Positions 1-10,675 of a stretch of DNA of 64,000 bases are shown here, one piece after another (position 1 is the stretch's first letter; each line of letters opens with the position of its first letter). The translations under genes and the position numbers were made by a program. Origin of the DNA: Tetracladium setigerum (Eukaryota; Ascomycota; Leotiomycetes; Helotiales); the NCBI GenBank assembly GCA_031472005.1, contig PZJY01000004.1:1-64000 (forward strand). The letters are read 5' to 3'. Under the pieces are notes generated by a model, which saw nothing but the letters and a program-made list of their open reading frames with translations, was not told the origin of the DNA and ran no database searches.

Positions 1-3000
1 GGCATCCGTACCCACTGCTCTAAGATCCATGGTACGATCGGTGCCTCAAAGACCTCTACTATGCCCCGGATTCGTTCGAACCGCTCTATCTCTGCCGTCA
101 CCGCCCGTACCGCTACCACTACCGCCTCGACCACTATTACCTCACTTCCACTTCCACCTCGCACCTCCCCCCCCCGGCCACTATAATCACCTCCACCTCC
201 CCTCGTACGCCTCAGTCGCGGCCTTTACCCTTGCCCTAGTTAAACGTCCTTTATCGCTAAGCGCTCTAAGGCCCTCGCTTATGACTTCTGGGAATCCGAC
301 ACTGCCTCTGAAGGGAATTCCCCCCGACTCTGAATCCGATGCCTCCCTTCCCCCTAGCCGCCCTGCCGCCTCTACTACTCGTTCGGCCCCTACCGCTACT
401 ACCTCTAGAGTGGCTGCCTCCTCCTTACGCCCCCCCTCCTCTTCCACCTTCCGGCCCTCGATCCCTAAGGCAGTGCTCCGAAAGTCACGTGCCCCACTCT
501 CTTCGGCCACCACCACCTCCACCACTACCTCTACCCCCCGAACCCCTCGGCCTCCCTTCTCCTTTTACGTAAATACCGGTCCGACTTACCCTACGATCCC
601 TCGATTAAGTACACGGCCGAACAGCGCGATAGACGTCGTACTAAGGATCAGCTCCTCGGTAAACGCACGGCCAAGACCCCCTCCCCCGGCGTCGAACCGA
701 GTGCTATAAGGATCCGGGTCCAGAAGGTAAACACTCCTATTAAGGCCGATTCCGACTCTGAACCCGACCTTTACACTGCCTCGCCCTCTAAGCGTCCCGG
801 GACCCTGCCTCTACTCAATTACAGGCCTCGCTTAATGCCTCGCCTAGCCCTTCGACCACCTCTACTACTACCACTACCACTTCACTACCTCTCCCCCCCG
901 GACCTCTACTACTACGGCCACTACGACCACCACTACTATTACACCTTTACCACTTATCACCTCCACTACTCTCACTGCCGCTACTACCTCACCTTTAAAT
1001 CCACCACCTCTAGCCACCACCTCCCCCACCTCTAATATACCGGTAATCGACCTCTCTAGCACTTCTACCTCCACCACTACTACCTTTACCACTACCACCT
1101 CTGCCACCACTGCCGCTACCGCTAGAATAGCCGCTCTCACCGCCTCTATAGCCGTTGCTACTAAATCGACCACTAAAGCCACTGCCCGCTCTAATGCTAG
1201 CCGCCCCCCACCACCACCACTACTACTACTCACCAGTTCACCCCATCACCACCTTTACCACTTAACACCACTACTCCTAGGCTACCCTCTAGCCTTCCAC
1301 CCTCGGCCCTGGCCCATGCTAAGGCCCTTAAACCAGTCACTGAACGACCGGCCTTCCAGACCTTATTAGCGTACTCTAATGTTCAGATACCTGAAAAGCG
1401 GCTCCAAGCACGCCAGGCCTCGATTTTCACTGCCGCTGCCGACCGGTGCGCTGAAGCCTTTATCGCTAGACCCTCTGAGAAGACTCTCCTCGACTTCCTC
1501 CTCCTCCCTCGGATCCTCGGTATAGCACTTATTAAGGGGAACCTCCCGGCCACCTTAAATGCGTACCCCTCGATCCGACCACCTGTCCCCGACTCTACTC
1601 CCCTCGACTTCACCTTACCTTCTACTCCCTTAGAGTCCCCGATTAAGCGCGCTACTAAGCTCTTAGAGCAAGGCTACCTCGGTAAGGCGTCTAAGGCGCT
1701 TCTAGAACCCTCACCTATCGCCCCAGACACTCCGGACACCCTAAACACCCTTTACTCAAAGCACCCGATCGGCCCGGAGAACCCCTTCGGCACGGCTAAT
1801 CCTCGACCTGGCCAGGTGATTAATACCGACGATATCGATGCTGCTATACACTCTATTAGCCGAGAGAAGGCCCCGGCCTGAGTGGGTGGTCCAGGCCACT
1901 TCTCGATCACGTGACCTCACTTAGGCACCAGAAGCAATTAGTAGTAAAGGCCCTTCGCCTGCTAGCGGATATGATTCGTCAGGGTACGGCCCCTGGTAGT
2001 GCCCTCCTTTGTGCCTCTCGCTTAATCGGCTTCGAGAAGAAAGGGGGAGGTGTTCGACCGATAGCCGTCGGTGATATGATTTACCGTGTGGCCCTGAAAG
2101 CGATTCTTACCACCCACTTTAAGCGTTCTATGCTTCTACCGAACCAGCTAGGAGTAAATAGCACCGGTGGGGTAGAGCCGGCTATATTTATCCTCGAGGA
2201 AGCTATCTCTGGCCCGAACGCCTCTAAAGTGGACCGAATAGCTTCCTTAGACCTTACGAATGCCTTTAACTCTATTAGTAGAGTATCGGTAGCCGCCTCA
2301 ATCGCTAAATACGCCCCTACCTTCTACCGAGCCGCTAAGTGGGCTTATAATCAGCCTTCCGCCCTAGTAACTCACTCTGGCCACCTCCTAGCTAGTGCCC
2401 AAGGGGTCCGGCAAGGTGATCCTATTGCTGCTCTCCTCTTCTCCCTAGCTATTCGACCTACCCTCGAACACCTCCAATCACGCCTTCCTACGGCCACTAT
2501 CACGGCCTACCTCGATGATATCCATATCCTCGGCCGGACCTCTGACCCCCTCTTACCGATAGCCGCTAGTGCCCTAATATGTTCACCCGTTACACTTAAC
2601 CTCACTAAGTCGGCTGACCACCTGATCGACCACTACCGGTGTAAAGGCCTCGATACCTTAGGCTCCTTCCTTGGACCTCTTCACCTCCGACGCACCTTCC
2701 TCTCGGCTAAAGTCGCTAAGCTAAAAACCGCTATAGCCGCTATAGCCGACCTCCCTAAACAGTACGCCCTCCTCCTCCTCCGGGGGAGTGTACACCTCTT
2801 ATTACGCCACCTTCTCCGACAGCTCTCTCCGAACGGCCTCGGCGACCTCTGGTCAAGTGCCGATCACCTGATCCAAGACGCTATAGCCGCTATAGCCTCT
2901 CGATCACCTGGAATGCACCCCGGATTCACCTCTGGCATCCTACACGTGCCGGCCCGTGACGGTGGCCTTGGCCTCCCCCGGCATGCCCTCCTAGCACATA

Positions 3001-4252
3001 GCTTATACGATGCCGCTACCCTTGCCTCGAAGCCACTCATCTTAAGTATCTACCGCTCCTTTCACTTCCGGGAAATCACGTGCCATGACTCGGCTAAGGA
3101 GGTCTTAAATGCTATAAATAAGGTGGTATTAAGTGCCCTCTTACAAACACTTAGTACGGAACAGAAACGGGCCCGGATCGAGAACGCTAGCTACCTTGGT
3201 CGGCAGTGGCTCCGGGTGCTTCCTATTAATAAGAACCACCGGATGCCCGACCCTGAAACGGCAGAGGCCCTCCGATCGAGGCTTTTACTCCCTTGTAAAG
3301 CCTTAAAATCACCTTGTAGCGCTTGCGGCGCTTATCCGACCATCGGCCATGAAGACGTTTGCCGAGCGGCTCTTAGACGCTGGACAGCCCGTCACAACGA
3401 AATCACCCGTGCATTTACTAAAACACTCTCTAGCCGGGATGATCTTAAAGTGATCTCTGAACCGAAAGCCGCCCTCGACGCCCTAGACGCCCTAGCCGCT
3501 ACTACTACCGCCCCTCCTTCTACTGCCACTTCCACCACCACTGCCACTTCCACCACCACCTCTGCCACCGACCTTAGAGCCGACTTCTCAGTGCTACTAG
3601 GGGCTAAGCGGCACTACTATGACGTACAAATAGTGGCAGTAAATAAGGATTCGGCCCGGGAAGACCCCTACGCTACGCTTACCGAAGCAGCAAACGCTAA
3701 ACGGCTTAAGTATAAAGCGCTTGGCGCTTCTTTTAGCCCGATTATCTTCTCGGCCGGTGGCCTAATGGAAAAGGATACGGCAGCTACCTTCCAAGAGTTC
3801 CAGAAACTCCTCGGTCCGGCAAGCGCTAATTGGCTTAGCACTAATATAGCGCTTACGCTCACTCAATTTAGAGCATCGGCAGCCGCCTCTATCGCCGATC
3901 GTACTTAAGTGCTACCACCTCACTTTATCACTCACTCTATCACTCACTTAATCACTCACTTAATCACTCTCACTACCTCTCTCCCCCCCCTAATTCACCA
4001 CTATTATCACTACTTCGATCGATCACTCTACCTACCACCTAAAACACTCACCACCTGGCCAACACTCACTCTCACTACCTCTTCCCTTACTACCTTGCCG
4101 CTATTATAGCCGCCTAAGCGCTTATAAGCCTTAGCCACTCTCTCTTACCCTCTCTTTTTCCTTATAAATACTCCACTCTTTGTATATTAGTACCTCCCCT
4201 TCCCTTATATAGAGCACGTGAGCAGGATAGCTTAGTTAGTCAGAATGAACCC
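1..4252 (+). mobile_element. Telomere-associated non-LTR retrotransposon (LINE), copy 1, 5' end outside the window
   Basis: This is the longest of four copies of the same element. It has a low-complexity Thr/Ser/Pro-rich 5' third, a reverse transcriptase ORF ending at 3908, and a 3' UTR of about 340 bp that ends in a conserved tail containing TATATAGAGCACGTGAGC and GATAGCTTAGTTAGTCAG. The last bases are followed at once by telomere-type CCCTAA repeats, as in every other copy. Reverse transcriptase plus a CCHC finger and a C-terminal restriction-like endonuclease places it among RLE-type LINEs such as the CRE/R2-like groups; fungal relatives known to sit in telomeres are Cnl1 of Cryptococcus and the MoTeRs of Magnaporthe. 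The exact clade is not determined here. The true 5' end is not visible. Confidence 0.9.
1303..3908 (+). pseudogene. LINE reverse transcriptase / restriction-like endonuclease ORF, copy 1, one frameshift
   Basis: The conserved reading frame is open from about 1303. It breaks once near 1878, where one base is missing relative to copy 2 (which reads REKAPGLSGW there), then runs open from 1911 to the stop at 3906-3908 and ends IADRT. Visible motifs, in order: RT blocks with GVRQGDPIAALLFSLAI (about 2407-2457), the catalytic box AYLDDIHI (about 2502-2525, YLDD in place of YADD), a CX2CX7HX3C finger at 3315-3362, and a restriction-like endonuclease domain (about 3577-3790) with YYDVQIVAVN and a downstream AKRLKYK. 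A Thr-rich (ACC/ACT/GCC) microsatellite separates finger and endonuclease. The product would copy its RNA onto a nicked or free DNA 3' end in the nucleus. A single lesion means it was active recently, or that the base is a sequencing error. Confidence 0.85.
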
Positions 4253-4271
4253 ACCCTTTAACCCTAACCCT
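4253..4271 (+). repeat. Telomeric repeat tract between LINE copies 1 and 2
   Basis: The tail of copy 1 (GAATGAACCC) runs into degenerate and then perfect CCCTAA units, after which copy 2 starts abruptly inside its ORF. The C-rich strand reads 5' to 3' on the plus strand, as at a left chromosome end. Confidence 0.85.
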
Positions 4272-6480
4272 CCGGACACCCTAAATACCCTTTACTTAAA
4301 GCACCCGATCGGCCCGGATAATCCTTTCGGCACGGCTAACCCTCGGCCCGGCCAGGTGATCGATACCGACGATATCGATGCTGCTATCCACTCTATTAGC
4401 CGAGAGAAGGCCCCTGGCCTTAGTGGCTGGTCCAGGCCACTCCTCGACCACGTGACCTCTTTACGGCACCAGAAGCAGTCAGTAGTAAAGGCCCTTCGCC
4501 TGCTAGCTGATATGATTCGTCAGGGTACGGCCCCTGGTAGTGCCCTCCTCTGTGCCTCTCGCTTAATCGGATTCGAGAAGAAAGGGGGTGGTGTTCGACC
4601 GATAGCCGTCGGTGATATGATTTACCGAGTGGCCTTAAAAGCGATTCTTACCACTCACTTTAAACACTCTATGCTTCTACCGAACCAGCTAGGAGTGAAT
4701 AGCACCGGTGGGGTCGAACCTGCTATATTTATCCTCGAGGAAGCTATCTCAGGTCCGAACGCCTCGAACGTGGACCGAATCGCTTCCTTAGACCTTACGA
4801 ACGCTTTTAACTCTATTAGCCGAGTGTCGGTTGCCGCCTCAGTCGCTAAATACGCCCCCACCTTCTACCGAGCCGCTAAGTGGGCTTATAACCAGCCCTC
4901 TGCCCTAGTGACCCACTCTGGCCACCTCCTCGCTAGTGCCCAGGGTGTCCGGCAGGGCGATCCTATTGCTGCCCTCCTCTTCTCCTTAGCTATTCGACCT
5001 ACCCTCGAACACCTCCAATCACGCCTCCCTACGGCCACTATCACTGCTTACCTCGACGATATTCATATCCTCGGGAGGACCTCGGACCCACTTCTACCAG
5101 TGGCTATTAATGCACTTATCGGTTCACCGGTCACCTTAAACCTCACTAAGTCGGCTGACCACTCGATCGATCACTACCGGCATAATGGCCTCGATACCTT
5201 AGGCTCCTTCCTTGGACCCCTTCACCTTCGTCGTACCTTCCTCTCGGCTAAAATCGCTAAGTTAAAAGCCGCTATAGCCGCTATAGCCGACCTCCCTAAA
5301 CAGTATGCCTCCTCCTCCTTAGGGGTAGTATACACCTCTTACTACGCCACCTCCTTCGACAGCTCTCTCCCGATGGCCTCGGTGACCTCTGGTCGAGTGC
5401 CGACCACTTAATCCAGGACGCTATAGCCGCCATAGCCTCTCGATCACCTGGCTCTCACCCCGGATTTACCTCTGGAATCCTTCACGTGCCGGCTCGTGAC
5501 GGTGGCCTTGGCCTCCCCCGGCATGCTCTCTTAGCACATGGCCTATACGATGCCGCTACCCTTACCTCGAAGCCACTTATTCTAAGCATTTACCGCTCCT
5601 TTCACTTTCGGAATATCACGTGCCAGGACTCGGCTAAGGAAGTCTTAAATGCTACGAATAAGGTGGTACTAAGTGCCCTCTTACAGACACTTAGCACCGA
5701 ACAGAAACGGGCCCGGATCGAGAACGCTAGTTACCTTGGTCGGCAGTGGCTCCGGGTGCTTCCCATTAATAAGAACCACCGGATGCCCGACCCTGAAACG
5801 GCAGAGGCCCTTCGATCGAGGCTTCTACTCCCTTGTAAAAGCCCTAAGGTCCCTTGTAGCGCCTGTGGCGCGTATCCAACTATCGGTCACGAAGACGTCT
5901 GCCGAGCGGCTCTTAGACGCTGGACAGCCCGTCACAACGAAATCACCCGTGCATTTATTAAAACACTCTCTAGCCGGGATGATCTTAAAGTGATCTCTGA
6001 ACCGAAAGCCGCCCTCAACGCCCCAGACGCCGTAGCCGCTACTACTGCCGCCCCTCCCCCTCTGCCACTACCACTGCCACCACCACTGCCACTAGTGCCA
6101 CCACCTCCACTCCCACCACCACTGCCATCACCTCTGCCACCGACCTTAGAGCCGACTTCTCAATACTACTCGGTGCTAAACGCCATTACTATGACGTCCA
6201 AATCGTAGCAGTGAATAAGGACTCGGCCCGGGAGGACCCGTACGCAACGCTTACCGAAGCGGCAAACGCTAAACGGCTTAAGTATAAAGCGCTCGGCGCT
6301 TCTTTTAGCCCGATTATCCTCTCGGCAGGTGGCCTTATGGAGAAGGATACGGCAGCTACCTTCCAAGAGTTCCAGAAGCTCCTCGGCCCGGCAAGCGCTA
6401 ATTGGCTTAGCATTAATATAGCGCTTACGCTTACTCAATTCAGAGCATCGGCAGCCGCCTCTATCGCGGATCGTACTTAA
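4272..6480 (+). pseudogene. LINE reverse transcriptase ORF, copy 2, truncated and frameshifted
   Basis: The RT domain is open from 4272 to about 5310 and includes AYLDDIHI. A one-base deletion near 5305-5315, in a run of CTC units, throws it out of frame. The rest resumes at about 5486 with ARDGGLGLPRHALLA, carries the CX2CX7HX3C finger (about 5856-5903), and is broken again in the Thr/Pro microsatellite at about 6055-6145. The endonuclease domain continues in another frame to IADRT and a stop at 6478-6480. The lost N-terminus and two breaks make this copy inactive. Both breaks lie in short tandem repeats, where slippage or base-calling error is likely. Confidence 0.85.
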
Positions 6481-6800
6481 GTGACACCACCTCACTTTAC
6501 CACTCACTTAACCACTCTCACCACCTCTCTCCCCTTATAATTCACCACCACCACCTTCACTTCGATCATTCACTCTACGTATCACTTAAACGCTTACTAC
6601 CTGGCCAACACTTACTCTCACTACCACTCCCCTCATCACTTTACCGCTATTATAGCCGCCTAAGCGCTTATAAGCCTTAGCCACTCTCTCTTACCTCTTC
6701 CCTTTACCTTTATAAACACTTCACCTTATGTATATTAGTCCCTCTCCTTCCCTTATATAGAGCACGTGAGCAGGATAGCTTAGTTAGTCAGAATGAACCC
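4272..6800 (+). mobile_element. Telomere-associated LINE, copy 2, 5'-truncated
   Basis: It begins at the position equivalent to about 1732 of copy 1 (shared CCGGACACCCTAAA) and runs to the same 3' tail, so it is 5'-truncated in the usual way of LINEs. It is very similar to copy 1 along its whole length, so both are young. The copy lies head-to-tail with copy 1 and is bounded on both sides by telomere-type repeats. Confidence 0.88.
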
Positions 6801-6818
6801 ACCCTAAACCCTAGCCCT
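6801..6818 (+). repeat. Telomeric repeat tract between LINE copies 2 and 3
   Basis: ACCCTAAACCCTAGCCC is a degenerate telomere repeat placed exactly between the tail of copy 2 and the truncated start of copy 3. Confidence 0.75.
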
Positions 6819-7110
6819 TATAATTCACCACCACTACCTTCACTTCGATTATTCACTTTACGTACCACCCGAACACTCACTACCTGGCCAACACCTACTC
6901 TCACTATCACTCCCCTCACTACTTTACCGCTATTATAGCCGCCTAAGCGCTTATAAGCCTTAGCCACTCTCTCTTACCTCTTTCTTTCACTTCCCTTACT
7001 TTACCTCTTCCCTTTACCTTTATAAACACTTCACCTTATGTATATTAATCCCTCTCTTCCCCTTATATAGAGCACGTGAGCAGGATAGCTTAGTTAGTCA
7101 GAATGAACCC
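6819..7110 (+). mobile_element. Telomere-associated LINE, copy 3, 3' UTR only
   Basis: About 290 bp match the 3' UTR of copies 1 and 2, from the TTATAATTCACCACCACTAC region to the terminal GAATGAACCC. No coding sequence is left. The very short 5'-truncated copy suits reverse transcription that started at the 3' end and aborted early. Confidence 0.85.
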
Positions 7111-7128
7111 ACCCCTTACCCTAACCCT
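7111..7128 (+). repeat. Telomeric repeat tract closing the LINE array
   Basis: ACCCCTTACCCTAACCCT follows the tail of copy 3; then the subtelomeric repeat begins. This is the most centromere-proximal telomeric junction of the left array. Confidence 0.8.
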
Positions 7129-7130
7129 GC

Positions 7131-7345
7131 AGGTCATCAAGAGTGGATCCAGACGAACACCAGTAGGTAAGGTCATCAACCCACACTGATACTCTGAGCC
7201 TCTAGCAGGGGAAGGCATCAATCCACACTAAACACTCCGAGCCCCCATTTTTTCTCCTCCACTAGCAGGGTAAGGTCATCAATCCACACTAAACACTTTG
7301 AGCCTCTAGCAGGGTAAGGTCATCACGTCTGCACAAAGGATCAAA
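7131..7345 (+). repeat. Subtelomeric tandem repeat, about 44-bp unit
   Basis: Three to four diverged direct units share CTAGCAGGGTAAGGTCATCA followed by a CCACACTAAACACT-type segment. One unit carries an insert with a T-run (TTTTTTCTCCTCC). The same unit, including that T-run spacer, recurs in the opposite orientation at 59222-59352. Confidence 0.8.
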
Positions 7346-9320
7346 CCTCAATCAGGGTCATCAAGGTACTGGCTGGGATCTACTGACTGGATCATATTCC
7401 TCGGGTTGTTAACACTATTTCGAGTTTGATGACTTTATTGTGGGGCCCAGATGACATTTTTTGGGACTGAAGGTTTATTGCTGGTAAGCAATGTGGGCCG
7501 GAATAATGGTAGCCCTTGTGCGAACCGCATACAGTAGCTAATGAAAACTTCCGCCTTTACAGAATGGCTGTAGTTGTATAAGTGATTGGTCTCCCCGTCT
7601 CTCCCTCCTTCATCAAACTTCATCTTCCATCGTCCTCACTCGTCATCCCCTCCATCAACCCTCCTTCACCCCACAAACTTTATGGTCGGGACATCAAGAC
7701 GTTCGCACCACGTCACTGTTTCCTACAAGGCGGGGCGGCCAAGGATGAAAGTGTTCCAAGCGAAGTGTTATCATTTGTCAGGAGACTGCGCGTAATGTTA
7801 CGGTGGCAGGAACCACGCAGACGAACCCACGACATTGAGGAGAACTTGGAAAGCTGGAGAGGGCCGCTTGAAAGGAGATATGTTGTTGGTGAGGTGGTTA
7901 CCTGGAGATGGTCGCTGTTGGCGAGGGTGGTTGTTGGGTGAAGCGAGGATGTGTCCTTGGAGAAAGTCGTGTATCCTTAATTCCAATTCCAACCTTGTCT
8001 TCACGCCTTGTGTAGCTTCTTCTCATCTCTGGATATGACGTCCCTCCCAATTCGCGATTCATTTATACTGTCTTCCCTACAGATAAAGAATCCCAGCTCT
8101 GCCTTCACCTAGGCCAGGCGCGCACATATTCCGTCTATCCCATCATCGCCCTCTGCTGTCGAAAGGTGACAGCACACCACCTGTTCTATTGGTCGTCCTC
8201 GGCTTGTGTCTTGTTCTGCTCGCCGCTTCTCGTCGATTTCCGCCCTCGTGTTCTGCCGCCCGTCTTCTGTTTCTGTTCAAAATGAGCTTCTGTCCAAAAC
8301 TGGCATGTATCGAGAATTCTCGTGTGCCTAAAATTGACGTGTTCAAAAATGGTATACATCGAAAATTGTGTATGTCTAAAATCGATGCTAGAGCTTTAAA
8401 TGTTGTTGTCGTTTTTAGCGCCTCTAATCTGGCTAGGTAAGCGAGGCCCCTCATTGGGGTAGCGTACAAACCATGTGTGGACTAGCCCCGAGAATCGTGA
8501 TCACCTCATGTGGGGTCCAAACTTGGCGCTTGTTCAAGCTTCCTGCCACAGAAGCCAATTCTTGCTCCATTGCTTCATCAAGCCACTGCGTGCGACCGTA
8601 TTATTCTTAGAACCATCGGATGTGAAAACCTCTCCATGGGCCATCAACAGCATTCCTTCGCTGGTCTGCCGTCAATCTTCGCGAAAGCTGAATTGATGAA
8701 GTCGCCGGCAATCCGAATATCCGCCTCCCGATGTCAAGGGCGTCAACGGATATGAGCCCCTGCAGAATAGTACATTGTTAGATCGGAGTAGCTGGTCGTA
8801 GGTGGTTTGATTCCTCAAGACTTCAGTTGGAACGAATGTTCTTGTTCCGTCACTGTTGAAAGAACGTGTGTGACTGGATTGAGAACAGCGACTCACTTAG
8901 ACCTTGTATTTAAAAATTACGCCGCTTCCTTCGTTTCGACAGCATAGGCCACTGTTTCCGCCGCTTGTGGTAGGCCTGTCGTTGTTTCGCACGTCTTTCA
9001 GTCACAATTCCTCGGTGGTGTAGGTACTTTGTAACGAGTTTCAAGCCACTCGTATTGCACCTGCCATGGTGCCTGCCCTTGACGATGTATCCAGTCCTTT
9101 CCACCGACATTTTCCAGACTAAGCGGACGCCATGGGAATAATTTCTTCTTGTGTGTTTACGCCCTTAGACATTTGCGCACATTAGATGCGATGCAACCGT
9201 GTGGGCCTAGGATAGTTAAATGCCGAAGGTTACGAATCTTCAATAGGCTCCATACCCCAGGGTTGTCGACGGAGGATATGGCCTGTGAGTAAGGCAGGTG
9301 GAGTCGAAGCCAGGAAATTC
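7346..9320. other. No recognisable gene
   Basis: Several short ORFs exist on both strands, but none has a domain, a consistent splice pattern or a partner frame. A pyrimidine-rich stretch at 7585-7680 could be promoter-like. At about 8280-8400 there are short repeated AAAATTG/CATCGAAAATT-type motifs of unknown meaning. The 8.9-9.1 kb minus strand reads open for about 65 codons in two frames without a recognisable family. Confidence 0.4.
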
Positions 9321-9323
9321 GCA

Positions 9324-10330
9324 TCAAGTCCTAATTTCTATGAAGATGCTCGAAAGCTTCGTAAGCATAGATTTAATCTCGTTTCGAACCCTCGGGAGTT
9401 CCCTTTCGATGTGGCCGTTGAGCAAATCTTGTAAATATTCTCTGAGGGCGCTCACTCCAAGACGAGTTGAATCGAGTCGATGCTCTTTCCAATCGGACGA
9501 AGAAAAGAACTTGGAGGGTAATCCCTTCAGCGAGCTGAGCGGGACTAGGTTTTTTGAGGAGGAAATACCCAAGCTTTAGCTTGGTGGTATCCTGATTCTT
9601 GGCTAGCAGAGCAATGCGACTTTCGGTTCCTTTATTTATAAGGTCTGGCTTGGTGATGATTCCAACAGTCCTCTGACCGGCTCTGTTAAACTTCCGCGCA
9701 CGTTGTATGATGCCTTGATTTGCAATGTCGTTGTTTGCCTGAATGACCGCCAAAATGATTGTTCGGGAGCTTTGAAGATATGTATCGACTAATATTCCGG
9801 TTAATGCAACGCCCTCTTCTGTCTGCTCCTCACTTGCGACTGAAATCAGACCGGGCAAGTCTATAACCGAAAGATGGAGTCCGGTATTTCCTATAACTTC
9901 GATTCGGAGAACATCCTCTCCGAAAGTGAGACTTTTATCTACTCCTGAGCCTCGAAGTCCCATCAGGGTTCCTGCTTTAGTGATAACATCCTGAAGTTCT
10001 GAGAAGTCGTGCAACACTCGATGGTACACTTAGAAACGTTCACGTTGTGCTTTTGTGCGAGATGTGTGCGGAATAACTTTGGCGGTTATTTTCGAAATTT
10101 CTTCATGATGATGAAGAATGATTTCGGTGGCGAACTTTGTATATACACTATTCTGTCGAGGAAAAGGGATGCCTGTAATGCCTTCAAGAACGGAACTCTT
10201 CCCTGCGGATTAATCGCCGCATACTACTAATTGAGGAAGTGAGATGCGCTCTCCCACCCCTTTGCTCTCATATGAGCGATTTGATTTAGTCTGTGAGTGG
10301 ATTTGGCAGACCGAAGCCCAGAGAGTTAGG
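9324..10330 (-). pseudogene. Dynamin-family GTPase, broken and truncated
   Basis: Read on the minus strand, the frame gives the dynamin start (SKGVGERISLPQLVVCGD), a stop, then SAGKSSVLEGITGIPFPR, so the P-loop GDQSAGKSS carries a stop (TAA at 10210-10212) where Q is normal, a CAA-to-TAA change. A second in-frame TAA lies at 10030-10032. The GTPase domain continues with the G3 motif DLPGL and G4 motif TKPD. A frame change near 9515-9545 leads into the start of the middle domain (EYLQDLLNGHIERELP), which ends at a stop at 9324. The rest of the middle domain and the GED are not found. Intact relatives remodel membranes; fungi have many such dynamin-like proteins, and animal Mx proteins of this superfamily are antiviral. 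What this copy did is unknown. Confidence 0.85.
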
Positions 10331-10524
10331 CAAAGTCGACTTCTATTTCTGGAATAGCTTCTTGGTCCCCCATCCTCGGTTTTGAATAGAATATGTTTGG
10401 AGATTTTGGAGGATAGATAGTAAATGATGCGCAACTTGGAAATTTGGAAAGGCCACAGAAATACGAACAAAATCGTTACGGCTGTATTTGCTGAGTTTGG
10501 TATCGTCTCGTTACAGTTATAAAG

Positions 10525-10577
10525 AAGCCGACCCGCCCAGCCAAAGGCACGTGTCGCCAAGCCAAGCCAACCACATA
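10525..10577 (+). promoter_or_regulatory. Repeated upstream element with CACGTG, copy A
   Basis: This roughly 50-bp segment (GAAGCCG, then AAAGGCACGTGT, then GCCAAGCCAAGCCA, then CCACA) recurs in the same orientation at 14210-14265. Both copies lie upstream of minus-strand genes (dynamin-like and DUF6604). CACGTG is a palindromic E-box-type site for bHLH/bZIP factors. It may be a shared promoter module or simply a repeat flanking the DUF6604 gene. Confidence 0.5.
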
Positions 10578-10675
10578 GGATCAAGAATTTCCCTTCGCTG
10601 TCCGTGAAAATCACGTCGGCCATGACTAACGGCTAACGGAGATAAGAAATACTCTCAGAACTTCTTTATATTCAT

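Noticed and set aside
29..709. Long ORFs on both strands in the first 1.3 kb
   Set aside because: They are Thr/Pro/Ser low-complexity readings of (ACC/ACT/CTC)-type repeats inside the LINE 5' part; the conserved frame starts only at about 1303.
7435..8896. Several 60-120 codon ORFs on both strands
   Set aside because: They overlap in different frames, lack splice partners, and match no family I know.
8910..9110. Continuation of the dynamin gene into its middle domain or GED
   Set aside because: Translation in all three frames gives no stretch resembling those domains after the stop at 9324.
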